A DNA stretch of 64,000 nt from Nocardia blacklockiae (GTDB lineage: Bacteria; Actinomycetota; Actinomycetes; Mycobacteriales; Mycobacteriaceae), in assembly GCF_015477355.1 (NCBI RefSeq), contig NZ_JADLRJ010000005.1, positions 62,001-126,000 on the forward strand, given 5' to 3'. Of this stretch, positions 43,381 to 51,383 are shown piece by piece. Position 1 is the stretch's first letter. The number at the start of each line of letters is the position of its first letter. Both the position numbers and the translations under genes were made by a program. Below the pieces are notes generated by a model. The model worked only from the letters and a program-made list of their open reading frames with translations, made no database searches and was not told the origin of the DNA.

Positions 43381-44385
43381 ATGAGATTCGCCCTCTCCCC
43401 CGAACAACGGGACTTCGCCGACAGCCTGCGCAAGATGTGCGATGCGGCCGGGACGCCCGGCATCATCCGTGCCTGGAGCGGCGGCGACCACCGCGGCGGC
43501 CGCGGGCTGATCCGCCAGCTCGCCGGCGCGGGCGCGCTCGGGCTGGCGGTCGACGAGGAGCACGGCGGCCTGGGCGCCGAGACGATCGACCTGGTGGTCG
43601 CCCTGCGCGAACTCGGCCGCGCGGCCGTGCCGGGGCCCCTGGTGGAGACCGCCGCCGTGATTCCCACACTGCTGCAAGCACTTCCGGGCACGGCGCTGGC
43701 GCGGCGGTGGCTGCCGGCCTTCGCCGACGGGCAGGCGCTGGGCACTCTCGCGCTCGCGCCGGACGCGCCCGCGGTCGACGCCGACACCGCCGAGGTGGTG
43801 CTGCTGGTCGACGGCGACCGGCTGTCGGTCGGCCACCGGGGACAGCACATCCGCTCGGTCGACGCGGCGCGGCGGCTGTTCACAGTGGTGCCGGATGACG
43901 TTGTCGCCGAAGGGGATACGGTGCGGGCCGCGGTGGACGCCGCCTTCGACGCCGGTGCGCTCGCGACGGCGGCGCAACTGCTCGGCGCGGGCCGCGCGCT
44001 GCTCGACACCAGCGTGGCCTACGTCAAGCAGCGCCACCAGTTCGGCAAGCCGATCGGGCAGTACCAGGCGATCAAGCACCACCTGGCGAACGCGCTGATC
44101 GGCCTGGAGATGGCCGAGCCCCTGCTGTACCGGGCCGCGCTCACCCTGGATTCGCCCGACCGCGCCCGCGACGTGTCGGCCGCCAAGCTGGCCTGCGCCG
44201 ACGCCGCCTACCGCACCGCCCGCATCGCCCTGCAGGTACACGGCGCGATCGGCTACACCGCCGAATTCGACCTGTCCCTCTGGCTGACCAAGGTCACCGC
44301 CCTCCGGTCTGCCTGGGGCACAGCGGATTTCCATCGCGCCCGCATCGGCACGGCCCTGCGCGCGGAGTCGGGTGCGCCCGCGTGA
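43381..44385 (+). CDS. fadE32: FadE32, acyl-CoA dehydrogenase subunit
   Basis: Protein of 334 aa. QRHQFGKPIGQYQAIKHHLA is in the helical domain, and the end GAIGYTAEFDLSLWLTKVTA lacks the TNE signature, as in the beta-type subunits of heteromeric sterol dehydrogenases. It follows fadE31 after 40 nt in the Rv3562-Rv3563 order. Confidence 0.88.
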   Translation: MRFALSPEQRDFADSLRKMCDAAGTPGIIRAWSGGDHRGGRGLIRQLAGAGALGLAVDEEHGGLGAETIDLVVALRELGRAAVPGPLVETAAVIPTLLQALPGTALARRWLPAFADGQALGTLALAPDAPAVDADTAEVVLLVDGDRLSVGHRGQHIRSVDAARRLFTVVPDDVVAEGDTVRAAVDAAFDAGALATAAQLLGAGRALLDTSVAYVKQRHQFGKPIGQYQAIKHHLANALIGLEMAEPLLYRAALTLDSPDRARDVSAAKLACADAAYRTARIALQVHGAIGYTAEFDLSLWLTKVTALRSAWGTADFHRARIGTALRAESGAPA

Positions 44386-44557
44386 GTAGCGAACGCCGTC
44401 CCGCCGCGCGGGCAGGAGGCGTCGTCGCGAGGCCGCAGCCGTTCGGGATCGACGCCCGAGACCACCGTCTCGGCACCTGCACGGGCGCAAGCGAACCACG
44501 CCGCACCGTGCACGGAAGACTCTGGCCCACAGCATGTTACGAGATGGGAATCGCGGG

Positions 44558-45640
44558 ATGACCAGCCCAGCGGAGCTACAGGAACTCGCCACCACGGTGC
44601 GGGCCGTGCTGGCCAAGCACGGGGATCGGGACGCGCTGCGGCGGGCGATCGACACCGAGCGCGGTTACGACGAGCAGCTGTGGAAGCTGCTGTGCGAGCA
44701 GGTCGGCGTGGCCGCGCTCGCCGTCCCCGAGGAGTACGGCGGGATCGGCGCGGGACTCGGCGCGGCACTGGTGGTCGTCGAGGAACTCGGCCGCACCCTG
44801 CACGCGCCGCCGATGCTCGGTTCGGCGGTGCTCGGCACGCAGGCGCTGCTGCTGTCCGGCAACAGCGAGGCCTGCGCCCGGCTGCTGCCGGAGGTGGCGG
44901 AGGGCGCCCGCACCCTGGCGCTGTGCTGGGCGGGACCGCGCGGCTGGGACGAGTACGGCGTCCGGGCCGAGGGCGGAAAGCTCACCGGCACCGCGCATTA
45001 CGTGCTCGACGGCGGCGTCGCCGACACACTGATCGTGCTCACGGCCGAGGGGCTCTACGAAATCGACGCCGCCACACCGGGAGTCGACCGCGCGGTGGCG
45101 CCGACGATGGACCCGACCCGCAAGCTCGCTCAGATCACCTTCACCGGGGCCGACGCCCGCGCGCTCGGCGGCGAGCCGACGACCGTGCCGGGACGGCTGC
45201 GCGACATCGCCTGGGCGGCGGTGGCGGCGGAACAGGTCGGCGCCGCAGACCAGTGCCTGCGGCTGACCGTCGACTACACCGGCTCGCGGGTCCAGTTCGG
45301 CCGTCCGATCGGCAGTTTCCAGGCGCTCAAGCACCGCATGGCCGACATGTACGTGCTGGTGGAGTCGGCGCGCTCGGTCGCCTACACCGCGATCGCCGGT
45401 CTCCCCGATCCGAGCGCGGCACCGGGCACGACCGCGGCCCCCGCCGACGCGGCACTGGACCTGGCCGCCGCCCGCATCCACTGCTCGCACGCCTTCGGCA
45501 CGGTCGTCGGCGAAATGGTCCAGATGCACGGCGGCATCGCCATCACCTGGGAACACGAGGCACACCTGTTCTTCAAGCGCGCCCACGCCGACACCCAACT
45601 CTTCGGCACCCCACCCCGCCCGCTGGCCCGCCCGGCCTGA
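44558..45640 (+). CDS. fadE33: FadE33, acyl-CoA dehydrogenase subunit
   Basis: Protein of 360 aa, beta-type without the TNE motif: GSRVQFGRPIGSFQALKHRM and the end GGIAITWEHEAHLFFKRAHA. It is the third of the fadE31-32-33 series. The ATG at 44558 has a weak ribosome site (GCGGG). The 172-nt gap before it holds no obvious gene or regulatory box. It closes the KstR2 part of the window. Confidence 0.87.
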   Translation: MTSPAELQELATTVRAVLAKHGDRDALRRAIDTERGYDEQLWKLLCEQVGVAALAVPEEYGGIGAGLGAALVVVEELGRTLHAPPMLGSAVLGTQALLLSGNSEACARLLPEVAEGARTLALCWAGPRGWDEYGVRAEGGKLTGTAHYVLDGGVADTLIVLTAEGLYEIDAATPGVDRAVAPTMDPTRKLAQITFTGADARALGGEPTTVPGRLRDIAWAAVAAEQVGAADQCLRLTVDYTGSRVQFGRPIGSFQALKHRMADMYVLVESARSVAYTAIAGLPDPSAAPGTTAAPADAALDLAAARIHCSHAFGTVVGEMVQMHGGIAITWEHEAHLFFKRAHADTQLFGTPPRPLARPA

Positions 45641-45650
45641 CCCTTTCCAC

Positions 45651-45683
45651 CCGCGCGCAGGATGAACGACGTCTTGCGCGCGG
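45651..45683 (+). terminator. Possible terminator after fadE33
   Basis: CCGCGCGCA (45651-45659) pairs with TGCGCGCGG (45675-45683) over a 15-nt loop. There is no T-run, so support is moderate. Confidence 0.4.
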
Positions 45684-45705
45684 GGTGCTTCATCTCACGC
45701 CCGGA

Positions 45706-45745
45706 TACATAGTTAGCCTATGTACATAGATAGTTAGTATATGTA
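45706..45745. promoter_or_regulatory. Putative MarR operator with palindrome and direct repeats
   Basis: TACATAG-5-CTATGTA (45706-45724) is a perfect inverted repeat. ATAGTTAGCCTATGTA (45709-45724) recurs as ATAGTTAGTATATGTA (45730-45745), 21 bp apart or two helical turns. The AT-rich block ends 12 nt before the marR start and probably also contains its promoter. Confidence 0.75.
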
Positions 45746-45757
45746 AACTAAAGACTC

Positions 45758-46234
45758 GTGCAGTCGAGCCAACCCGTTCAGTCCGTGAGCCGAGAAGAAC
45801 TCCTGGTCGACATCGTCGTCACCGCGAGCCGGCTCACGCGGCTGGCGGGCTCGTTCAGCGGGGACGTGCTGCCGCGCGCGATGGTGCGCGCGCTGTCGGT
45901 CCTCGACGAACACGGTCCGCTGCGGGTCAGCGAGTTCGCCCGGATCGACGGGTGTTCCCAGCCGTCGGCAACGGCGCTGATCGGCAGGCTGATCGCGGCG
46001 GGTCTGGCCGACCGCACCACCGATCCCGGCGACTCCAGAGCCGTGGTCGTCGAGCCGACGCCGGCGGGACGCGCCCGCTTGGCCGCGTCCCGCCGCGCGA
46101 TCGGCACCGCCTTGTCACAGCGATTGCCCGGCTTCGAAGCCGCCCGCCTCGGCCCCCTCCACGACGGGCTGGACGAACTCCTCGAGGCCCTGAAATCGGC
46201 TGCGCATCGAGAAGATTCGATTCAGGAGCGTTGA
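45758..46234 (+). CDS. MarR-family regulator of the adjacent MFS transporter
   Basis: Regulator of 158 aa. The winged helix is at about 50-105 (RVSEFARIDGCSQPSATALIG then DRTTDPGDSRAVVVEPTPAG, the wing). It starts with GTG at 45758 directly after the repeat-rich operator. The stop overlaps the ATG of the MFS gene (TGATG), so the pair is one transcript, the usual arrangement for drug or solute efflux controlled by its own repressor. Confidence 0.86.
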   Translation: MQSSQPVQSVSREELLVDIVVTASRLTRLAGSFSGDVLPRAMVRALSVLDEHGPLRVSEFARIDGCSQPSATALIGRLIAAGLADRTTDPGDSRAVVVEPTPAGRARLAASRRAIGTALSQRLPGFEAARLGPLHDGLDELLEALKSAAHREDSIQER

Positions 46235-47487
46235 TGAGCACCACTCTCTCGCCGCGCGCCGCCACCGACGCGCCTGCCACCGCGAAATCCAAACAGCCGA
46301 AATCCGTGTGGGCCGTGGCCTTCGCCTCGGTGATCGCCTTCATGGGTATCGGCCTGGTCGATCCCATCCTCAAGCCGATCGGCGAGCAGCTGCACGCCTC
46401 GCCGTCCCAGGTGACGCTGCTGTTCACCAGTTACATGCTGGTCACCGGCGTGGCCATGCTGATCACCGGCGTCATCTCCAGCCGCTTCGGCGCGAAGAAG
46501 ACGCTGCTCGCCGGGCTCGCCGTCATCGTGGTGTTCGCGGCGCTGGCCGGCAGTTCGAGCACCGTGGATCAGATCGTCGGGTTCCGGGCCGGGTGGGGTC
46601 TGGGCAACGCGCTGTTCATCGCGACCGCGCTGGCCACCATCGTGGGCGCGGCCACCGGCGGCGTCGCCCGGGCGATCATCCTGTACGAGGCCGCGCTGGG
46701 CATCGGCATCGCCGCGGGACCGCTGGTCGGCGGCTTCCTCGGCGGATTCAGCTGGCGCGCACCGTTCTTCGGGGTCTCGGTGCTGATGGCCGTCGCGTTC
46801 GTCGCGATCGTGGTGCTGCTGCCGCAGAGCCCGAAGCCGGCGCAGCGCACCTCGCTCGTCGCGCCGTTCAAGGCACTGCGCTTCCCCGGCCTGCTGCTGG
46901 TGAGCGTCACGGCGCTGCTGTACAACTACGGTTTCTTCACCCTGCTCGCCTACACCCCGTTCCCGCTGGACATGGGCACCTACGCGATCGGGTTCATCTT
47001 CTTCGGCTGGGGTCTGGCGCTCGCGCTGGCGTCGGTGGTGTTCGCGCCGCGGCTGCAACGCGCCTTCGGCACGGTCCGGATGATCGCGCTGGCCTTGGCG
47101 CTGTTCGCGGCGGATCTGGCCGTGATGGCGATCTGGGCCGACCACAAGCCGGTCCTGATCGTCGGCACCGTGCTCGCCGGCCTGTTCCTCGGCGTCAACA
47201 ACACCCTGATCACCGAGGCCGTGATGATCTCGGCCCCCGTCGAGCGCTCCACCGCCTCGGCCGCCTACAGCTTCGTCCGCTTCGCCGGCGGCGCCGCCGC
47301 CCCGTACCTCGCGGGCAAACTGGGCGAACACCAAGTGTCCCTGCCCTTCTGGGTAGGCGCGGCCTGCACTGCCGCCGGCGTCCTGATCCTGCTCACCTTC
47401 CGCCGCGTCCTCGCCCACGTAGACGACCACGACCCGGCCGAACACAGCATCACCGAAGCCGAGGCCATCACCGTCGGCGACGACTGA
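46234..47487 (+). CDS. Major facilitator superfamily efflux transporter
   Basis: Protein of 417 aa with about twelve hydrophobic helices, starting at WAVAFASVIAFMGIGLVDPI. The motif-A-like loop SRFGAKKTLLAGL lies between helices 2 and 3, as in drug:proton antiporters. The N-terminal 25 residues and the acidic tail (DDHDPAEHSITEAEAI) are cytoplasmic. Co-transcription with marR suggests efflux of a toxic compound; the substrate is unknown. Confidence 0.85.
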   Translation: MSTTLSPRAATDAPATAKSKQPKSVWAVAFASVIAFMGIGLVDPILKPIGEQLHASPSQVTLLFTSYMLVTGVAMLITGVISSRFGAKKTLLAGLAVIVVFAALAGSSSTVDQIVGFRAGWGLGNALFIATALATIVGAATGGVARAIILYEAALGIGIAAGPLVGGFLGGFSWRAPFFGVSVLMAVAFVAIVVLLPQSPKPAQRTSLVAPFKALRFPGLLLVSVTALLYNYGFFTLLAYTPFPLDMGTYAIGFIFFGWGLALALASVVFAPRLQRAFGTVRMIALALALFAADLAVMAIWADHKPVLIVGTVLAGLFLGVNNTLITEAVMISAPVERSTASAAYSFVRFAGGAAAPYLAGKLGEHQVSLPFWVGAACTAAGVLILLTFRRVLAHVDDHDPAEHSITEAEAITVGDD

Positions 47488-47503
47488 ACCCCAATCGCGT
47501 ATC

Positions 47504-47538
47504 GAGAATGCCGGCCACGATTCGTGGTCGGCATTCTC
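47504..47538. terminator. Bidirectional terminator between the MFS and permease genes
   Basis: GAGAATGCCGGCCACGA faces CGTGGTCGGCATTCTC with a two-base loop (one G:T/G mismatch pair). It lies between convergent stops; its right arm touches the permease stop codon. Confidence 0.75.
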
Positions 47539-48934
47539 AGTGCTTCAGGACCGGGACCTCGCGGATCGGTGGGGTTTTGCCGAAGCGGGCGCGGAGGGGG
47601 TAGGCGGCGGACGCTATCGCGACAGCGACGGCGGAGGAGACGAGTTGGGTGCGCATCGAGGACATGACGGCGGCGGAGATCAGGACCGCGCCGAGTACGG
47701 CGATGACGGCCCAGCTCAGGTAGGGGTAGAGCCACAGGCGGTAGGTGAGGGCGGCGGGGTCCTCGCGTTGCAGGCGGGCGCGTAGACGCAACTGGGAGAA
47801 CATGATCGCGAGGTACAGGAAGGCCAGCAGCACGCCGATCGAGTTCACCAGGAAGGTGAAGACGCGGTCCGGGGAGATGTAGGACGCCACCACCGCGCAC
47901 CACGCGGCGACCGTGCCGAGCAGCACCGCCCGCGCGGGGACGCCGCGGCGGTTCACCCGCACCAGAGCGGCGGGCGCGTCGCCGTCGCGGGTCAGCACGT
48001 ACAGCATCCGCGAGGAGACGTAGATCGCCGAGTTCAGCACCGACAGCACCGCGGTCAGGATCACCACCTGCATCACCGTGCCCGCGGCCGGCACGCCCAT
48101 GGTGTCCAGCGCGCTGACGAACGGACTGGTCAGGACCTTGGCGTCGTTCCACGGCAGGATCGTCACCACCAGCAGGATCGACGCCACGTAGAACAACCCG
48201 ACCCGCCACAGCACGTTGCTGGTCGCGCGGGCCACCGCCTTGCCGGGTTCGGCGCTCTCGGCCGCCGCCAGCGTCACGATCTCGGTGCCGCCGAAGGCGA
48301 AGATCACCACCACGATCGCCGACAGCACCCCGTGCCAGCCGTTGGGCACGAATCCGCCGTGCCCGGTCAGATTGTCCAGTCCGCCATGGCCGTTCGGCCA
48401 CAACCCGAGGATGTACAGCACGCCCAGAATCAGGAACACCACGATCGCGGCGACCTTGATGGAGGCGAACCAGAACTCGAACTCGCCGAACGAGCGCACC
48501 GAGACCAGGTTGACCGCGGTCATCACCACCAGCAGCGCGGCCGCCAGCACCCACTGCGGCAGGTCGACCCAGTTCGCGAGGATCGCCGCACCGGCCGTGG
48601 CCTCCGCGCCGACCAGGATCACGTACATGTACCAGTAGAGCCAGCCGACGGTGAACCCCGCGAAGGGCCCCAGCGCGATGCGCGCGTACTCGGCCAGCGA
48701 CCCCGACACCGGCCGCGCCACCACCATCTCCCCGAGCGCGCGCAGCACGCACAGCACCAGCACACCGGCCGCCGCGTAGGACAGCACCGCCGCCGGGCCG
48801 GCGGTCCGGATCACCGAGCCGCTGCCCACGAACAGCCCCGCGCCCACCGCGCCGCCGATCGCGAGCATCGTCATGTGCCGACGGCGCAGGCCGGTGCGCA
48901 GACCCTCGCGCACCGCGCCGGTCGTCTCACTCAT
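47537..48934 (-). CDS. Amino-acid permease (APC family, GABA/aromatic-type)
   Basis: Transporter of 465 aa. The first helix carries the APC signature AIGGAVGAGLFVGSGSVIRT, and about twelve membrane helices follow, including FGGTEIVTLAAAESAEPGKA, the family's conserved loop. The substrate cannot be read from the sequence; GABA, D-serine/D-alanine or similar are typical. Single gene, convergent with the MFS gene. Confidence 0.87.
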   Translation of the reverse strand: MSETTGAVREGLRTGLRRRHMTMLAIGGAVGAGLFVGSGSVIRTAGPAAVLSYAAAGVLVLCVLRALGEMVVARPVSGSLAEYARIALGPFAGFTVGWLYWYMYVILVGAEATAGAAILANWVDLPQWVLAAALLVVMTAVNLVSVRSFGEFEFWFASIKVAAIVVFLILGVLYILGLWPNGHGGLDNLTGHGGFVPNGWHGVLSAIVVVIFAFGGTEIVTLAAAESAEPGKAVARATSNVLWRVGLFYVASILLVVTILPWNDAKVLTSPFVSALDTMGVPAAGTVMQVVILTAVLSVLNSAIYVSSRMLYVLTRDGDAPAALVRVNRRGVPARAVLLGTVAAWCAVVASYISPDRVFTFLVNSIGVLLAFLYLAIMFSQLRLRARLQREDPAALTYRLWLYPYLSWAVIAVLGAVLISAAVMSSMRTQLVSSAVAVAIASAAYPLRARFGKTPPIREVPVLKH

Positions 48935-49038
48935 TGGTCACCTTCTGTTCGCCCGGAAGTTGCCGTGTCACCCTATCGACCCGGTAATGCGACGAGAACA
49001 CGCAGGTGGCGCGGGTTGTCGCGGTACGGCCGACCGGG

Positions 49039-49785
49039 CTACTCGCCGGCGAGCAGGTCGTCGACCAGTTTCGGCAGCGCGGTGCCGATCGGTTCGCGCA
49101 CCACCTCGGTGGCGAACGGGTCGTACGGGGTGGGCTCGGCATTGACGATGATCAGGTCGGCCCCGTTCTCGACGGCCAGCGCACACATCGACGCGGCCGG
49201 CTCCACCTGCAGGGAGGTACCGACGGCCAAGAAGATGTCGCTGGTGAGCGCGATCTCGCGGGCCTCGAGGACCGTGCCCGGGTCCAGTTGCTGCCCGAAC
49301 ATGATGGTGGCCGCCTTGAGGATGCCGCCGCAGACCGGGCACGGCGGGTCGGCCTCGCCCGCGGCCACCCGCTCCAGGGTGTCGGCCATCGTCGCGGTGA
49401 AATCGCAGCTCACGCAGACCACGTCGAACATGTTGCCGTGGATCTCCACCACGGTGTCCGGCGGCGAACCGGCCCGCTGGTGCAGGCGGTCGATGTTCTG
49501 GGTGATGATCCGGACGTCCCGCCCGTGCCCCAGCCGGGCCAGCGCGCGATGCGCGTCGTTGGGTTCGGCGCGCCAGGCCGGATTGTCGCGGCGGGCGAGC
49601 CAGGAACGTTGCCGCAGTTCGGGATCGGACACGTAGCTCTGGTAGGTGGACAGCAGTTCCGCGATCGGGTCCGTGGTCCACACGCCGCGCGGTCCGCGGA
49701 AATCCGGGATACCGGAGTCGGTGGAGATGCCCGCGCCGGTGAGCACACCGATCGAGCCGGTCCGTCGTCGCCACCCTGTCCTCAT
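49039..49785 (-). CDS. Sir2-family NAD-dependent protein deacylase
   Basis: Sirtuin of 248 aa. GAGISTDSGIPDFRG is at about 18-32, TQNIDRLHQRAG near 95, the catalytic His in VEIHGNMF, and two CxxC zinc pairs in CVSC and CPVC. It removes acyl groups from lysines, for example on acyl-CoA synthetases, which would be relevant next to many fadD genes (inference). It is divergent from a TetR regulator with a palindrome between them. Confidence 0.88.
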   Translation of the reverse strand: MRTGWRRRTGSIGVLTGAGISTDSGIPDFRGPRGVWTTDPIAELLSTYQSYVSDPELRQRSWLARRDNPAWRAEPNDAHRALARLGHGRDVRIITQNIDRLHQRAGSPPDTVVEIHGNMFDVVCVSCDFTATMADTLERVAAGEADPPCPVCGGILKAATIMFGQQLDPGTVLEAREIALTSDIFLAVGTSLQVEPAASMCALAVENGADLIIVNAEPTPYDPFATEVVREPIGTALPKLVDDLLAGE

Positions 49786-49822
49786 GCTCCCAGGTTAGGG
49801 CCGGGCCCGGACGATCGCTTTT

Positions 49823-49838
49823 GATACGCTCGTGTATC
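49823..49838. promoter_or_regulatory. Putative TetR operator GATAC-6-GTATC
   Basis: Perfect inverted repeat GATAC (49823-49827) / GTATC (49834-49838) in the 77-nt space between the sirtuin and TetR genes, 25 nt before the TetR GTG. Typical of an autoregulatory site. Confidence 0.6.
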
Positions 49839-49862
49839 CGATCCCGTGGGGAGGAGCCCGGC

Positions 49863-50630
49863 GTGTCGACATCGCTCGAGACCGACGACCAACCTCCGGC
49901 GCGGCGGATGACCAAGCGCCGGGCCAAGACTCGGCAACGGCTGCTGGACGCGGCCTTCGAGGCCTTCGCGGACGAGGGTTTCGGGCGCTGCACCGTAGAG
50001 CAGATCTGCGAGCGTGCGGGCTTCACCCGCGGCGCCTTCTACTCCAACTTCACCTCGCTCGAGGAACTGTTCCTCGCGATGTGGGAGCAACGCTCGAGCC
50101 GGCTGCTACACGAGATGACCGCGGTGCTCGAGGACCAGGCCGAACCGCCCACCGGCCTCCGCGCAGACGTCGAGAGCACGACAGCACCCACCAATCTCCG
50201 CACGAACGCCGAGGACGAGACAGCACCCGCCCACCTCCGTACGAACCCCGAGGGCACCGCCACACCCGCCTACCTCCGCGCCAACGTCGAACGTGTGCTG
50301 GCGGCGGTTCCGTTGGACGAGAAGTGGTTTCGGATCACCTTCGAATTCACCGCCCACGCCCTGCGCAACCCGGCGCTGCGGCGGGTGATGGCCGCGCGCG
50401 AGCAGGCGATCGACGCCGCGCTGCGCCCCGTGCTGACGGAGCTGCTGGCGCGGGCGGGCCGCACGATCCCCGACCCCGCGGCGCTCGGCCGCGCCCTGGT
50501 CGCGGTACACGACGGCACCGCCACCCAATGCCTGATGGAACCGGACAGCGCGGCGGCCCGCCAGCAGCGCATCGACCTGTTCACCCATGTCGTGCTGGCC
50601 TACAGCGAAGCGCGCGAACAACATTCGTGA
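49863..50630 (+). CDS. TetR-family regulator with an inserted 13-residue tandem repeat
   Basis: Regulator of 255 aa. The helix-turn-helix is at about 22-68 (RQRLLDAAFEAFADEGFGRC then FTRGAFYSNFTSLEELFLAM). The ligand domain is C-terminal (FRITFEFTAHALRNPALRRV). Between them, residues about 97-148 hold four degenerate 13-residue units (TGLRADVESTTAP, TNLRTNAEDETAP, AHLRTNPEGTATP, then AYLRANVERVLAA). Such an insertion is unusual for the family. The GTG at 49863 follows GGGGAGGAG. The target is probably itself and perhaps the sirtuin or cupin genes. Confidence 0.86.
   Translation: MSTSLETDDQPPARRMTKRRAKTRQRLLDAAFEAFADEGFGRCTVEQICERAGFTRGAFYSNFTSLEELFLAMWEQRSSRLLHEMTAVLEDQAEPPTGLRADVESTTAPTNLRTNAEDETAPAHLRTNPEGTATPAYLRANVERVLAAVPLDEKWFRITFEFTAHALRNPALRRVMAAREQAIDAALRPVLTELLARAGRTIPDPAALGRALVAVHDGTATQCLMEPDSAAARQQRIDLFTHVVLAYSEAREQHS
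50151..50306. repeat. 39-bp in-frame tandem repeat in the TetR gene
   Basis: Four units start at 50151, 50190, 50229 and 50268, each marked by a conserved CCTCCG- or TCTCCG-type core. The spacing is exactly 39 bp. Confidence 0.85.
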
Positions 50631-50653
50631 GCCACCCCCGAGAGGAGCCTGCC

Positions 50654-51061
50654 ATGACCGACCGCCCCGCCCTGGCGGCCGCACTGGACCTGCAACCCCA
50701 CCCCGAGGGCGGCTGGTTCCGCGAAACCTGGCGCAGCCCCGTCGAATTCGCCCCCGACGGCTACGACGGCCCGCGCTCAGCGGCAACCGCCATCCACTTC
50801 CTCCTACTACCCGGCGAGAAATCGGCCCCCCACACCGTCCGCTCGGACGAACTCTGGCTGTGGCACCGCGGCGGCCCCCTCCTCCTCGACATCGGCGGCG
50901 AGGAAATCCTCCTCGGCCCCGACATCGAACACGGGCAGCTTCTGCAAGCCGTGGTGCCGGGCGGCGTAAGCCAATCCGCCCGCCCCGCAACCGACAACTA
51001 CGTCCTGGTCAGCTGCGTCGTCTCCCCCGGCTTCGACTTCGCCGACTTCCACCTCGACTGA
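50654..51061 (+). CDS. DUF985-type cupin protein
   Basis: Small cupin of 135 aa with the DUF985 opening LDLQPHPEGGWFRETWRSP and FLLLPGEKSAPHTVRSDELW then HRGGPLLLDI, a double-stranded beta-helix with likely metal-binding His. The biochemical role of this family is unresolved. GAGAGGAG lies before the ATG. It follows the TetR gene by 23 nt and may share its transcript. Confidence 0.82.
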   Translation: MTDRPALAAALDLQPHPEGGWFRETWRSPVEFAPDGYDGPRSAATAIHFLLLPGEKSAPHTVRSDELWLWHRGGPLLLDIGGEEILLGPDIEHGQLLQAVVPGGVSQSARPATDNYVLVSCVVSPGFDFADFHLD

Positions 51062-51062
51062 G

Positions 51063-51383
51063 CTATTCAGCCACCCGCAGCACGCCCTCCTCCACGGCCT
51101 CATCAATCGCCCGCTCCAAACTCGGACAAGAATCGGGCCGCCCCGGCCCCCCGACCAATGCCTTGAAGACCGGGCAGTGGTCGGCGGGGTTCACCGTCCA
51201 CTGCACCGACTTCTGGTGCGAACTGGCCTTGCGGACCAACACCTCGGTCCCGCAACTCCCACACGCGATCGGCGTCAGCCCGTCCTCGAGGTAGCGCTGC
51301 TTGTCGACGACCGTCTGGGCGCGCACCTGTTCCCGCCGTTCGGGACGGTCCGCGAAATCCGGTGCCTTCGCCCAGGTGGCCAT
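51063..51383 (-). CDS. Small Cys-containing protein coupled to kshA (unknown)
   Basis: Protein of 106 aa with ACGSCGTEVLVRKASS (CxxC pair) and NPADHCPVFKALVGG then SCPSLERAID, so four further Cys/His positions that could bind zinc or an Fe-S cluster. The ATG at 51383 overlaps the kshA stop (ATGA), so it is made together with the oxygenase. It might help assemble or reduce KshA, but this is only inferred from coupling and cysteines. The gene order kshA then a short gene is also seen in M. tuberculosis (Rv3526-Rv3527); whether the proteins are homologous is not checked. Confidence 0.7.
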   Translation of the reverse strand: MATWAKAPDFADRPERREQVRAQTVVDKQRYLEDGLTPIACGSCGTEVLVRKASSHQKSVQWTVNPADHCPVFKALVGGPGRPDSCPSLERAIDEAVEEGVLRVAE

